Assembly: GCA_016934035.1 (NCBI GenBank) | Contig: JAFGTP010000021.1 | Span: forward strand, 1 to 61,925 | Length of the DNA stretch: 61,925 bases | Direction of reading: 5' to 3' | Source of the DNA: Fidelibacterota bacterium | Lineage (GTDB): Bacteria; Fidelibacterota; UBA2242; JAFGTP01 | Shown here: piece by piece, positions 27,605-36,709 of the stretch | Numbering within the stretch: the stretch's first letter is position 1 | Layout of the letters: every line of letters starts with the position of its first letter | Notes under the pieces: model-generated | The model's database searches: none | What the model was told of the DNA's origin: nothing | Seen by the model: only the letters and a program-made list of their open reading frames with translations | Position numbers and translations under genes: made by a program

Positions 27605-28095
27605 AAAAAATTACCCTGATTACAATTGTTTTTTTATTGCTTCAGTCCTGCGGATTTTACTCTTTCAAAGGTAATTTGCCGCCTCATATCAAAAATATCG
27701 CCATTCCGGAATTTGAAGACAGGACTGCAGAATTTGACCTGGGGGCCACCGTGACAGAACAAGTTCGTAATGGATTTATCAAAGAAAAAATCCTCGACCT
27801 CGTAGAAATCGATGCGGCCCATTCCACACTTTATGGTACAATTGTCAGCATTGAGGACAAACCGGCCGTGTATTCCGAAACCGATGAAGGTGAAAACGTC
27901 GATGAATACCGGGTCACTATCAAAATCGACGCCGAATGGAAAGACATGATCAATGACAAAAAAATCTTTCAAAAAACCCTTTCCGGATACAGCGAATACG
28001 ACCCCAACAATCCTGACGAAAGAAAAATTGCAATAACCGAAACCATCGATAAAATTACCGAAGATATCATTGAACAAATTCTGTCAGACTGGTAA
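27601..28095 (+). CDS. lptE: LPS-assembly lipoprotein LptE
   Basis: A 164-residue lipoprotein. The signal ends in the lipobox LLQSC, then GFYSFKGNLPPHIKNIAIPEFEDRT, which matches the LptE family of Bacteroidetes-like bacteria (PF04390-type). LptE plugs the LptD barrel that inserts lipopolysaccharide into the outer membrane. The ATG overlaps the stop of the sigma-54 activator gene (ATGA), indicating translational coupling. lptD is not in the window. Confidence 0.8.
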   Translation: MKKITLITIVFLLLQSCGFYSFKGNLPPHIKNIAIPEFEDRTAEFDLGATVTEQVRNGFIKEKILDLVEIDAAHSTLYGTIVSIEDKPAVYSETDEGENVDEYRVTIKIDAEWKDMINDKKIFQKTLSGYSEYDPNNPDERKIAITETIDKITEDIIEQILSDW

Positions 28096-28132
28096 AAACA
28101 AACGAATCAATAAAATAAAAATTGGAGAAAAA

Positions 28133-29428
28133 ATGGACACAGTAAGTGTAAAAGATGTCGGCCAATATGCCGGAAAAGAGGTGAAACTGCAAGGTTGGGT
28201 CTACAACCTGAGGAAAAGCGGAAAAATCTGGTTTCTGATATTCCGCGACGGCACTGGAATTATTCAATGCACCGTAATCAAAAATCTTGTCGATCCGGAA
28301 ATATTTGAAAAAAAATCACTATTGACCCTGGAAAGTTCAGTAATTGTGACAGGAATCGTTCGTGAAGAGCCCCGGTCTGTCGGAGGTTATGAACTCACCG
28401 TCAAAACAGTCCAGGAAGTCCAGATTGCCGATGAATATCCCATTGGAAAAAAAGAGCATGGCCCTGATTTTCTGTTATCCAACCGTCATTTATGGCTCCG
28501 TTCGGCAAAACAGTCGGCATTGCTGAAAATCCGTCACACTGTTTATTATGCAATTACCGAATATTTGAACAACAATGGCTTCTACAGGTTTGATTCACCG
28601 ATTCTGACGCCCTCAGCCTGCGAAGGGACTACAACCCTTTTTGAAGTACCGTACTTTGAACAGGGCAAAGCCTACCTTTCACAATCCGGCCAGCTCTATC
28701 TGGAAGCCGGTATTATGAGCCTGGGAAAATGCTATGATTTTGGCCCTGTTTTTCGTGCTGAAAAGTCAAAAACACGGAAGCACCTCACGGAATTCTGGAT
28801 GATGGATGCCGAAGCCGCCTATGTTAAACATGAAGGAAATATGAAAATCCAGGAAGAACTGATCCGCTATGTCATCAGAACAGCCATTGAGAGAAACAAA
28901 ACTGAACTGGAAATCCTGGAAAGAGATATCGACCAGCTGCAAAAAGCCGATGCACCTTTTAAAAAGGTAACCCATCGGGAAGCCATTGATTACGTCAACA
29001 GCAAGGGCGCAAGTATCGGCTACAGTGATGATCTCGGTACCCAGGAAGAAGACCTGCTGGTTGAAGGTTCTGATGTACCGGTGTTCGTTGAAAAATGGCC
29101 TGCAGAAGCCAAGGCTTTTTATATGAAACGGGACGAAAATGATCCCTCCATCGTCCTCGGTGATGACCTGATTGCGCCGGATGGTTTTGGCGAAATCATT
29201 GGGGGCTCTGAAAGGGAAGACAATCACGATATGCTGCTGGATAGAATGCACCAGGAAAAAATGAACATTGCCGAATACCAATGGTATCTTGATCTCAGAA
29301 AATACGGTTCCGTACCCCATTCCGGATTTGGTATTGGACTGGAACGTCTGGTGGGTTGGATTTCCGGTGTGAGACATATTCGGGAAGCCATTCCTTTTCC
29401 AAGGACAATTTACAGAATCAATCCCTGA
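28133..29428 (+). CDS. asnS: Asparaginyl-tRNA synthetase
   Basis: A class IIb aminoacyl-tRNA synthetase, 431 residues. The OB-fold anticodon-binding domain (VKLQGWVYNLRKSGKIWFL) is followed by class II motif 2 (FRAEKSKTRKHLTEFWMMDAE) and motif 3 (GFGIGLERLVGWISG). LTEFWMMDAE distinguishes AsnRS from AspRS. The ATG at 28,133 is used because GGAGAAA lies just upstream; the longer frame overlaps lptE and adds an unconserved 21 residues. Confidence 0.96.
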   Translation: MDTVSVKDVGQYAGKEVKLQGWVYNLRKSGKIWFLIFRDGTGIIQCTVIKNLVDPEIFEKKSLLTLESSVIVTGIVREEPRSVGGYELTVKTVQEVQIADEYPIGKKEHGPDFLLSNRHLWLRSAKQSALLKIRHTVYYAITEYLNNNGFYRFDSPILTPSACEGTTTLFEVPYFEQGKAYLSQSGQLYLEAGIMSLGKCYDFGPVFRAEKSKTRKHLTEFWMMDAEAAYVKHEGNMKIQEELIRYVIRTAIERNKTELEILERDIDQLQKADAPFKKVTHREAIDYVNSKGASIGYSDDLGTQEEDLLVEGSDVPVFVEKWPAEAKAFYMKRDENDPSIVLGDDLIAPDGFGEIIGGSEREDNHDMLLDRMHQEKMNIAEYQWYLDLRKYGSVPHSGFGIGLERLVGWISGVRHIREAIPFPRTIYRINP

Positions 29429-29479
29429 TTGGCAGAAAGGTAGTCTCGCCGCATTTAGCGCCGGGTAACTTTTTTTCAC

Positions 29480-29950
29480 ATGGATACGATCATGAAAAAT
29501 AAACTCAAAATCGCCATCATCGGCGGCCGCAAAGCAACCCCGGAAGTGCTGGACCTGGCTTATCAGGCGGGAAAAGCCATTGCCGAAAGCGGCCACATTC
29601 TTATCAATGGCGGCCGGTCAGGGGTCATGGAAGCCTCAGCCAGAGGTGTTTTCGATTTTGGCGGAATGACCATCGGAATATTACCCGGAACAGACACCAG
29701 GGATGTCAATCCCTATATCACCGTGGCTTTACCCACCGGCATCGGCCTCTCCCGTAATTCCATCATCGCCTGTTCCTGCGATGGCGCAATTGCTATCGGA
29801 GGCGAATTTGGCACATTGTCGGAAATCGCCTACTGCAAACAATTCAACCGGCCCGTTTGTTCACTGAAATCCTGGAATATCGACCAGGTCCATCAGGCTG
29901 AATCCGTTGCTGAAGCCTTGCAATATATCGAACAGGAGTGCCAATCATGA
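29480..29950 (+). CDS. TIGR00725-type SLOG/LOG-family protein
   Basis: A 156-residue Rossmann-like protein. It has KIAIIGGRKATPEV, LINGGRSGVMEASARG and IAIGGEFGTLSEIAY, the GGxxGT motif of the SLOG (lysine-decarboxylase-like/LOG) fold. Short members of this kind are often called molybdenum cofactor carrier-like or TIGR00725 proteins; they bind nucleotides, but no reaction is certain. Its stop overlaps the acylphosphatase ATG. An in-frame ATG at 29,492 is an alternative start, and neither has a clear ribosome site. Confidence 0.75.
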   Translation: MDTIMKNKLKIAIIGGRKATPEVLDLAYQAGKAIAESGHILINGGRSGVMEASARGVFDFGGMTIGILPGTDTRDVNPYITVALPTGIGLSRNSIIACSCDGAIAIGGEFGTLSEIAYCKQFNRPVCSLKSWNIDQVHQAESVAEALQYIEQECQS

Positions 29951-30219
29951 TTCATGCAGAAATCACCCTTTCAGGTGTTGTCCAGGGCGTCGGTTTTCGC
30001 TATTTTACCCGGCAGATTGCCCGTGCCTACGGTGTCGGGGGATTTGTCAAAAACCTGCCCAATGGTGATGTCTATTGTGAAGCGGAAGCCGAGCCTGACA
30101 TTCTGGGGGCTTTTGTGAAAGAATTGAAAACCGGGCCTTCCATGTCCCATGTGACATCCGTAAAAATCGACGAGTTTAAAGAATTACAAAATTTTGAAAT
30201 TTTTGAGGTAAGATTTTGA
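29947..30219 (+). CDS. acyP: Acylphosphatase
   Basis: A 90-residue enzyme that hydrolyses acylphosphates. The signature GVVQGVGFRYFTRQIA contains the catalytic Arg, and GGFVKNLPNGDVYCEAE contains the catalytic Asn. The ATG at 29,947 overlaps the upstream stop and has AGGAG upstream; the GTG nine bases earlier is less likely. It overlaps nadE by 4 bp. Confidence 0.93.
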   Translation: MIHAEITLSGVVQGVGFRYFTRQIARAYGVGGFVKNLPNGDVYCEAEAEPDILGAFVKELKTGPSMSHVTSVKIDEFKELQNFEIFEVRF

Positions 30220-31838
30220 AAGACCTGAAAATTGGCCTGGCCCAGATTAATTCTATCATTGGGGATTTTGAAGGAAATTTTAAAATTATCCGACAATATA
30301 TCCGCGAAGCAAAACAGGAAGCCGTTGATCTGCTGATTTTTCCGGAACTGGCGGTTTCTGGCTACCCGCCCCAGGATTTAATCTTTCGTGAAGGATTCAT
30401 CCCGCTCAATCAAAAATATCTGGATGAAATTGCGGCCCTGGTTCCTGAAGACATGCTCTGCATTATTGGTTTTGTCGAAAAGATGAAAGAAAAATATTAT
30501 AATGCTGCGGCGCTGATTCAAAACGGAAAAATCAGGGCAGTCAGGCGGAAGACCCTCCTGCCCAATTACGATGTCTTTGACGAAAAACGTTACTTTGCGC
30601 CGTCCGTCACCCAGGAACCTGTTTCCCTTGACTTTAAAGGGGAAAATCTTTCACTTGGCATCGAAATCTGTGAAGACCTCTGGGATGAAGAGTCACCCGT
30701 CAAAGTGACCCAAAACCTGGTTGAAAAGGGCGCCGATATCATCATCAACATATCTGCCTCCCCGTTTGAAAAAGGCAAGCGGGAAGTCCGCAATCAATTG
30801 GTCTTTGATAAAGTAAATCAATTGGGTGTCCCCTTTGTGTTGGTAAATTACTGTGGCGCCCAGGATGAAATCATCTTTGCGGGAAACTCAATCGCCTGTG
30901 ACCGAAATGGCAACATAATCGCCCTTGGAGAAGAATTCCGGGAAGGATTTTATACCGGTATTATTTCCGAGAACAATACCAAAACACTGAAGGTATGCGA
31001 GCGTCCTGTGGAAGAAGCCCTTTTCAATGCCCTTGTATTGGGAGTTCGTGACTATTTTCGCAAAACCGGACATCAAAAAGCAGTCCTGGGACTCAGCGGC
31101 GGCATTGACTCAGCCCTGGTGGCTGTCATTGCGGCCAGAGCATTGGGCCCTGAAAACCTGACCTGCATCGCCATGCCGTCACAATATACTTCCGGCATCA
31201 GCACCGCTGATGCAAAGACCCTGGCCGACAACCTCGGCGTCAGTTTTCATACTCTTCCCATTGATACACTTTACCAGACCTTCAAGACTGTTCTGGCACC
31301 CCTTTTTTCCGGGATGGAAGATGGGCTAGCCGAAGAAAATATTCAGGCCCGTACCCGGGGAAACATCATCATGTCCATAGCCAATAAATTTGGCGCACTG
31401 ATGCTCAACACCGGCAATAAAACAGAACTGGCTTTGGGCTATTGCACCATGTACGGCGATATGGCCGGGGCTCTTGGCGTCATCGGCGACTTGAGCAAAA
31501 CCGATGTGTACAATCTGTCAAAATTCATCAACAAAAAAGCCGGCAAAGGGATCATCCCTGAAAGGATTATCACCCGACCACCAAGTGCGGAATTGAAAAA
31601 TGGCCAGATTGATCCTTTCGATTATGAGATTGTCAGCCCTCTGGTTGATGAGATCATCAACAATGGTGCGGACCGGGAATCCCTGCTGAAAAAAGGATAT
31701 GAAGCCGCCGTGGTTGATGATTGCCTGCGCCGCATCCGCTTTAGTGAATACAAACGCAAACAGGCCGCACCGGCACTCAAAGTCAGCAAAAAAGCCTTTG
31801 GCATTGGTCGACGTTATCCTATCGTCAATAAATATTAA
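30216..31838 (+). CDS. nadE: NAD+ synthetase, glutamine-hydrolysing
   Basis: A 540-residue two-domain enzyme for the last step of NAD synthesis. The N-terminal nitrilase-type glutaminase shows Glu in FPELAVSGYPPQDL, Lys in VRRKTLLPNYDVFDEKRYF and Cys in GIEICEDLWDE. The C-terminal ATP-pyrophosphatase has the P-loop LGLSGGIDSALVAVIA. I accept the TTG at 30,216: GAGGTAA lies about seven bases upstream, it overlaps the acyP stop, and the first residues (LKIGLAQINSIIGDFEGN) are conserved. Confidence 0.96.
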   Translation: MKDLKIGLAQINSIIGDFEGNFKIIRQYIREAKQEAVDLLIFPELAVSGYPPQDLIFREGFIPLNQKYLDEIAALVPEDMLCIIGFVEKMKEKYYNAAALIQNGKIRAVRRKTLLPNYDVFDEKRYFAPSVTQEPVSLDFKGENLSLGIEICEDLWDEESPVKVTQNLVEKGADIIINISASPFEKGKREVRNQLVFDKVNQLGVPFVLVNYCGAQDEIIFAGNSIACDRNGNIIALGEEFREGFYTGIISENNTKTLKVCERPVEEALFNALVLGVRDYFRKTGHQKAVLGLSGGIDSALVAVIAARALGPENLTCIAMPSQYTSGISTADAKTLADNLGVSFHTLPIDTLYQTFKTVLAPLFSGMEDGLAEENIQARTRGNIIMSIANKFGALMLNTGNKTELALGYCTMYGDMAGALGVIGDLSKTDVYNLSKFINKKAGKGIIPERIITRPPSAELKNGQIDPFDYEIVSPLVDEIINNGADRESLLKKGYEAAVVDDCLRRIRFSEYKRKQAAPALKVSKKAFGIGRRYPIVNKY

Positions 31839-31874
31839 AACCGAAAACTCCCGGGAATAAAAAAGCGCTCGTCC

Positions 31875-32696
31875 TCAGGGATTGTAAACAATTCCTGCTG
31901 CATAGCCCACGACCCGGTATTTGTCACCGGCTGTATCCCCGGAATTCCGGTAATCCAGAATTTTACAGACCGCCTTACTTCTCTCAGCAGTGTATTTCAT
32001 CAATGTATAAATGGGCATAATGCCACAGGCTTCCAGGGTATGATCATCAATTCCGGCAGCGATTTCATCCAGGTTGTAGGACTGAAGCAAATCCAGTAGT
32101 TCCCGATCAATTGTATTGGCTAATTCATAGGAATGGAAATGAGACAGGTCGGAACTGGCAATGACCAGGAAATCTTCCGTCAGGTTCAGGTTTGCCAGGG
32201 CCCCGGCTACGGAATCCATCATTTCTATTGTCACATCTCCGATGACGACCGGCACAATTTCAAACCGATGTGAAAATATCTCCTGAAGAAAAGGCAACTG
32301 GACTTCGAGGGCATGCTCTGCCTTGTGCCCTGCCGTGGACTGAATCACGTGGGGATTATTCAGTAATTTCGAGCGCAAATCATCATTGATTTTTAATTCT
32401 CCCAGCGGAGTGGTATAGGAATCTCCCGGATAAATTGAATATTTTTGAAAATATTCCTGATGGCTAGGAGAAAAAACAATGACGGTTTTGGGTTTCAAAT
32501 GCGCAATGGCTTTGAAAGCTGTAGCCGCCACAGGGCCGGAAAATATATAGCCCGCATGGGGCGAAATAATTCCAGCAATGTTTGCAAACTCGTCCAAGGC
32601 CGGAACTGCTGACAAATATTTTTGAATATCCTTTTTTAACTTTGTGGCCTCACCGGGATAAAAAGTCCCGGCCACTGCCGGCTTTCTGGTTGACAT
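31875..32696 (-). CDS. AmmeMemoRadiSam system protein B (MEMO1 family)
   Basis: A 273-residue protein of the MEMO family. It begins STRKPAVAGTFYPGEATKL and has ISPHAGYIFSGPVAATAF, VFSPSHQEYF, AEHALEVQLPFLQ and IASSDLSHFHSYELA. The family shares a fold with extradiol dioxygenases and usually occurs with AMMECR1 and a radical SAM protein; those partners are not seen nearby. The ATG at 32,696 has AAGGTGA upstream. It converges with nadE. Confidence 0.88.
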   Translation of the reverse strand: MSTRKPAVAGTFYPGEATKLKKDIQKYLSAVPALDEFANIAGIISPHAGYIFSGPVAATAFKAIAHLKPKTVIVFSPSHQEYFQKYSIYPGDSYTTPLGELKINDDLRSKLLNNPHVIQSTAGHKAEHALEVQLPFLQEIFSHRFEIVPVVIGDVTIEMMDSVAGALANLNLTEDFLVIASSDLSHFHSYELANTIDRELLDLLQSYNLDEIAAGIDDHTLEACGIMPIYTLMKYTAERSKAVCKILDYRNSGDTAGDKYRVVGYAAGIVYNP

Positions 32697-33005
32697 AAAT
32701 TTCACCTTTACTTTTTTTGATCTAATTTTTTATCAACAATCAACCAAACTAAAATCTTCCCCTTTCAGATTTCGATTGGCTGATTACCTTTCTGGGGACT
32801 TTTCATCCGGTCTTTTTTCAGTCGGAATGGCAATCATACAGCCAAAACAGCTTCAATTTCCCGGGCATTCATCATCCAGTAACATAAGCAGGCGGAAAAT
32901 GAATTGCAAGAGAGAGGTTAATTCAATATATTTCCACGCACAGCCATTGATCGTCAAGCTTCAGTGAATTGTGCAGAAAATTAACAAAATAATGAAATAC
33001 GAATT
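32697..33005. other. 309-bp divergent intergenic region
   Basis: Separates the MEMO gene (minus) from the DUF2520 gene (plus). A 63-codon plus-strand frame (32,776-32,967) has no ribosome site and no recognisable protein. No hairpin or repeat stands out. It should hold two outward promoters. Confidence 0.5.
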
Positions 33006-33839
33006 ATGAACTTCGGACTTATCGGCGCCAGCAAAACCGGTCTTGCCATGGCCTATCATCTATGGCAGAAAGGTTACCAGCCCCTCTTTTTGTGGAACAG
33101 GAGCCCGGAAAATTTACAAAAATCCCGTCAATATCTTCCTTTTGAACAGCTGACAGCAAGTTTCCAGAATCTGGCAAAGGATTGTGATTTTATTCTCTTT
33201 TCAGTTTCTGATGACGCGCTGGAAGCTGTCATCAGGGATTTTTTTCTGCATCACAAAAATACCCGGGTAAAACTTTTCCATACCTCCGGCGCCATCGATT
33301 CCTCGGTTTTTGGTAAATATGAAAACAGTGGCAGTATGCATCCCGTGATTTCGATTTCAACGGTTGCCGGAGGAATTGAAAATCTTCCGCAAACCACCTT
33401 TACCTGCGAAGGAAAAATTGCACCTTTTCTCAAAAATTTGGCCGAGACAATCGGCGAAACCGGAATTATTCTGACCGGAGAACAAAAGCAAAACCTGCAT
33501 CTTTCAGCCGTTTTTTTAAACAATTACTTAAAAGGTTTAATTGAAAAAATAAAAATCCTGAACCAAACAGCAGGATTGGAAGTATCAAAAACGCAAAAAA
33601 TACTGGATTCAATCACCCGGCAGACCCTGGCCGAGAGTTGGCGGGAGCCCCTTGCAAAGACCCTGACCGGTCCGGTCAAAAGAGGAGATGTTCAAACAAT
33701 CAAAAAACATCTTGATATTTTGAAAAATGATTATTTATTTCAGCAGTTATATAAAATTTTTGGAAATATTCTGCTAAATTTTGTAAATCAAGATAAAGAA
33801 AAAACTAAAATATTGAAAAAACTATTTAAATTGACGTAA
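33006..33839 (+). CDS. Rossmann-fold/DUF2520 oxidoreductase-like protein
   Basis: A 277-residue protein. The N-terminal NAD(P)-binding domain begins NFGLIGASKTGLAMAYHLWQKGY. HTSGAIDSSVF and GSMHPVISIS mark the joint to the DUF2520 domain, which resembles the C-terminal dimer domain of pyrroline-5-carboxylate reductase/ketopantoate-reductase-like enzymes. The substrate is unknown. The zinc-ribbon gene follows 13 bp later, so the two form a probable operon. Confidence 0.78.
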   Translation: MNFGLIGASKTGLAMAYHLWQKGYQPLFLWNRSPENLQKSRQYLPFEQLTASFQNLAKDCDFILFSVSDDALEAVIRDFFLHHKNTRVKLFHTSGAIDSSVFGKYENSGSMHPVISISTVAGGIENLPQTTFTCEGKIAPFLKNLAETIGETGIILTGEQKQNLHLSAVFLNNYLKGLIEKIKILNQTAGLEVSKTQKILDSITRQTLAESWREPLAKTLTGPVKRGDVQTIKKHLDILKNDYLFQQLYKIFGNILLNFVNQDKEKTKILKKLFKLT

Positions 33840-33852
33840 GCAAGAGGTAATT

Positions 33853-34290
33853 ATGCAAAGTACACAAAACAGCCGAACCAAGCGAGTCATTGACATTCAG
33901 CATGCATGCTGCAGCAACGGATGTAATTTAATCACAGATGAAAAAACCATTGGGGGAATGAAAGCGATTAAAGCGAAAATCAAATTTAATGATCAGGAAG
34001 GCATTATCTATCTGGATCCGGAATTTGGCAGTTACAACCACATCACCGACCTGAATATTCCCGAAGGCCAGCAAGTGGATTTTTTCTGTCCAGAATGTGG
34101 CGTTTCCCTGGTTGACAAGGATGACCTGTGCAAGACCTGCGGTTCTCCGATGCTGTCCTTTGAAATTCCCAAAGAAGGAGTCGTCGCCGCCTGCACCAAA
34201 AAGGGCTGTTTTGACCACGCCTTGCGAATTGAAAGTTTTGATGAAATGCAGATTGAAGTGGATGACCTCTTCATACGAATGATTCTTTAA
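33853..34290 (+). CDS. Zinc-ribbon protein of unknown function
   Basis: A 145-residue protein with nine cysteines. CPEC (79-82) and CKTC (93-96) make a classic zinc ribbon. An N-terminal cluster (Cys19, 20, 24) and CTKKGC (114-119) could bind a second metal. I do not recognise the family. AAGAGG precedes the ATG. It shares a transcript with the DUF2520 gene and ends at a strong terminator. Confidence 0.7.
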   Translation: MQSTQNSRTKRVIDIQHACCSNGCNLITDEKTIGGMKAIKAKIKFNDQEGIIYLDPEFGSYNHITDLNIPEGQQVDFFCPECGVSLVDKDDLCKTCGSPMLSFEIPKEGVVAACTKKGCFDHALRIESFDEMQIEVDDLFIRMIL

Positions 34291-34308
34291 AAATTTTATA
34301 CCCGTAGA

Positions 34309-34355
34309 AATCCCCTGAATAAATGGGAAGTTTCCATATTCAGGGGATTTTTTTT
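34309..34355 (+). terminator. Rho-independent terminator
   Basis: AATCCCCTGAAT and ATTCAGGGGATT form a 12-bp stem. The intervening 17 bases can themselves fold (ATGG/CCAT), and an 8-base T-run follows. Confidence 0.93.
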
Positions 34356-34413
34356 GCCTAAGTCAGGATAAATAAATAAATTCCGCTCAATTAACGAAAC
34401 TGAAGTGAGTACT

Positions 34414-35637
34414 ATGAAAATCAACAATGTCGCTGTGAATAAAATAGCCGAAAAATATGGGACCCCAACCTATGTTTACGATCTGAATAAAATTGAAACC
34501 AATGTCAACCATTTTCGTAAAGCCTTTCAGCATGACACCATCAAGACTGAAATTTTTTTCGCCATGAAGGCCAACTGTCATCCGGCCATTCTTGATATCG
34601 TGGCAAAAAATGGCTTAGGCATGGACTGTGTCAGCCCGGGCGAACTCCAACTGGCCCTGAATACAGGATTGCCCAAAGACAAAATCCTTTATACCGCCAA
34701 TTATGAGAGTGAGGCGGAATTGAAATTTGCTCTGGAATCCGGGGTAATCATCAATCTTGATGACATCAGTTCCTTTCACCGACTCATCAGGACCGGCGTG
34801 CCGGAATTTATCAGTTTTCGCATCAACCCCGGCAAAGGCCGTGGCAAATATGAACAGATTACCACCGGCGGCGTGAAAGCTAAATTTGGTGTCCCTTTTG
34901 AAAAAGCTATTGAAGCCTACCAAACCGCAAAAGAGGCCGGTGTCAAAAGATTCGGCGCCCATATGATGACCGGTTCAGGAACACTGGACAATGAACATTT
35001 CCCAATGATGCTGGACCTGCTGCTGAGCCATCTCGGAAAAGTCAGCGAGAAACTGGGTATTGAATTTGAATTTATCGACATGGGCGGCGGATTTGGTATT
35101 CCCTATGGTAAAGATGAAGCACCCATGAATTTGCAATTGATTGCCAAAAACTGTTATAAAATCCTGGAAGAAAGAAGCCGGGAATTCCATTTGGGAAATC
35201 CCTCGCTGTCCATGGAGCCGGGTCGAATTTTTGTTGGCGATGCTGGCTGGCTCATGACCCGGGTCAACGGCATAAAAGAAAGCTACAAAAAATTCATCGG
35301 TGTGGACGCCGGCTTTCATACCCTGATCCGTCCGGCCCTCTATGCCGCCAAACATACTTTCATCGTTGACGGCAAAGAAGAGCTGCCTCTGAAGGACATC
35401 GTCAGCATATGTGGTCAGATCTGTGAAAATACCGATATTCTGGCCCACGATATTCCTTTTCCCGCCGTAGCGGAAAAAGACCTTATCATTATCGAAAATG
35501 CCGGAGCTTATGGAAACGTCATGTCCATGCCCTACAACATGCGAATGAGACCTGCCGAAGTCGGCATTTATAACGGAGAAGTGAAATTAATCACAAGACG
35601 CGAAACAATTGATGATTATTTCCGGCGTATACAATAG
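34414..35637 (+). CDS. lysA: Diaminopimelate decarboxylase-like PLP enzyme
   Basis: A 407-residue fold-type III PLP decarboxylase. The PLP lysine is Lys52 (FFAMKANCHP), the phosphate-binding loop is MGGGFGIPYG, and SMEPGRIFVGDAGW, CGQICENTDIL and IIENAGAYGNVMSMPYN are present, so the fold and the Cys of the partner active site are intact. Diaminopimelate to lysine is the most likely reaction. The usual G-x-H-x-HIGS segment is replaced by FGAHMMTGSGTL, so a related substrate is possible. ATG at 34,414 preferred; GTG at 34,405 is also in frame. Confidence 0.78.
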   Translation: MKINNVAVNKIAEKYGTPTYVYDLNKIETNVNHFRKAFQHDTIKTEIFFAMKANCHPAILDIVAKNGLGMDCVSPGELQLALNTGLPKDKILYTANYESEAELKFALESGVIINLDDISSFHRLIRTGVPEFISFRINPGKGRGKYEQITTGGVKAKFGVPFEKAIEAYQTAKEAGVKRFGAHMMTGSGTLDNEHFPMMLDLLLSHLGKVSEKLGIEFEFIDMGGGFGIPYGKDEAPMNLQLIAKNCYKILEERSREFHLGNPSLSMEPGRIFVGDAGWLMTRVNGIKESYKKFIGVDAGFHTLIRPALYAAKHTFIVDGKEELPLKDIVSICGQICENTDILAHDIPFPAVAEKDLIIIENAGAYGNVMSMPYNMRMRPAEVGIYNGEVKLITRRETIDDYFRRIQ

Positions 35638-35661
35638 AAAACCATTAATACTGAGAGAAAA

Positions 35662-36642
35662 ATGAGCAGAAAAAAAAGAATATTAAGCGGAATGAGACCA
35701 ACCGGAAAATTGCATTTGGGAAACTATGTCGGTGCCCTGGAAAACTGGGTAAAATTGCAGGGTGAATATGATAATTTTCATCTCATTGCAGACTACCATG
35801 TCCTGACAACCCAGACGGATACCTCACAAATTTTAGAAAATACCCTGGAGATGGTTGCCGATTGGATTGCCTGCGGTATTGACCCGGATCAGAGCCCAGT
35901 ATTTCGCCAATCACAGATCAAAGAACATGCGGAATTGCACCTTCTTTTTTCCATGCTGGTTACCACTGCAAGACTGGAGCGAAACCCCACACTGAAAGAA
36001 CAGGCCAAAGACCTGAACATGGATTCATTGATTTATGGCCATCTCGGATATCCGGTTTTGCAATCCGCTGATATTTTGCTCTATAAAGGCGAGGTTGTTC
36101 CCGTCGGAGAAGACCAGGCGCCCCATGTAGAAATCACACGGGAAATCGCCAGAAAATTCAACACCCTTTACGGTGAAGTATTTCCCATTCCTCAAACCAA
36201 ACTGGCCGTCATTCCAAGACTTCCCGGCCTCGATGGCGCCAAAATGAGCAAATCCCTGAATAACACCATCTTGGTTGCCGACTCTCCGGACGAAGTCCAG
36301 CAAAAAGTCATGCGCGCCATCACTGATCCGCAAAAAATCCGCCGCAATGATCCCGGACATCCCGAGGTATGCAATGTGTTTACCTATCATAAACAATTTA
36401 ATGCTCAGGAGGTCCCTCAAATCGAGGCGGATTGTAAAAGCGGGGTCCTGGGTTGTGTCGACTGCAAGAAAAATTGTGCAAAAAAAATATCCGATACCTT
36501 TGCACCCTATGCAGATAAGAGAAATCACCTGATCAACCATAAATCCGAACTTCTGGATATTATTGCCGATGGAGAAAAAAGGGCCGGAAAAGTTGCCCGG
36601 GAAACCATGGAGGCTGTTCGGGAAGTAATGAAATTGGGTTAA
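35662..36642 (+). CDS. trpS: Tryptophanyl-tRNA synthetase
   Basis: A class I synthetase of 326 residues. The HIGH motif appears as KLHLGNYVGAL and the KMSKS loop as GAKMSKSLNN. LIADYHVLTT and YPVLQSADILLY are typical TrpRS segments. The C-terminal CVDCKKNCAKKI is Cys-rich, as in a subset of bacterial TrpRS. It lies 24 bp after the lysA-like gene. Confidence 0.96.
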   Translation: MSRKKRILSGMRPTGKLHLGNYVGALENWVKLQGEYDNFHLIADYHVLTTQTDTSQILENTLEMVADWIACGIDPDQSPVFRQSQIKEHAELHLLFSMLVTTARLERNPTLKEQAKDLNMDSLIYGHLGYPVLQSADILLYKGEVVPVGEDQAPHVEITREIARKFNTLYGEVFPIPQTKLAVIPRLPGLDGAKMSKSLNNTILVADSPDEVQQKVMRAITDPQKIRRNDPGHPEVCNVFTYHKQFNAQEVPQIEADCKSGVLGCVDCKKNCAKKISDTFAPYADKRNHLINHKSELLDIIADGEKRAGKVARETMEAVREVMKLG

Positions 36643-36709
36643 TCCTTTTCGAGTCTGAAACCCCTGGATAAACGATTATATTCGCGATTTCCGTGACCAT
36701 GTATTTCAA

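Noticed and set aside
32776..32967. 63-codon frame between the MEMO and DUF2520 genes
   Set aside because: No ribosome site, no recognisable domain, and composition like intergenic DNA.
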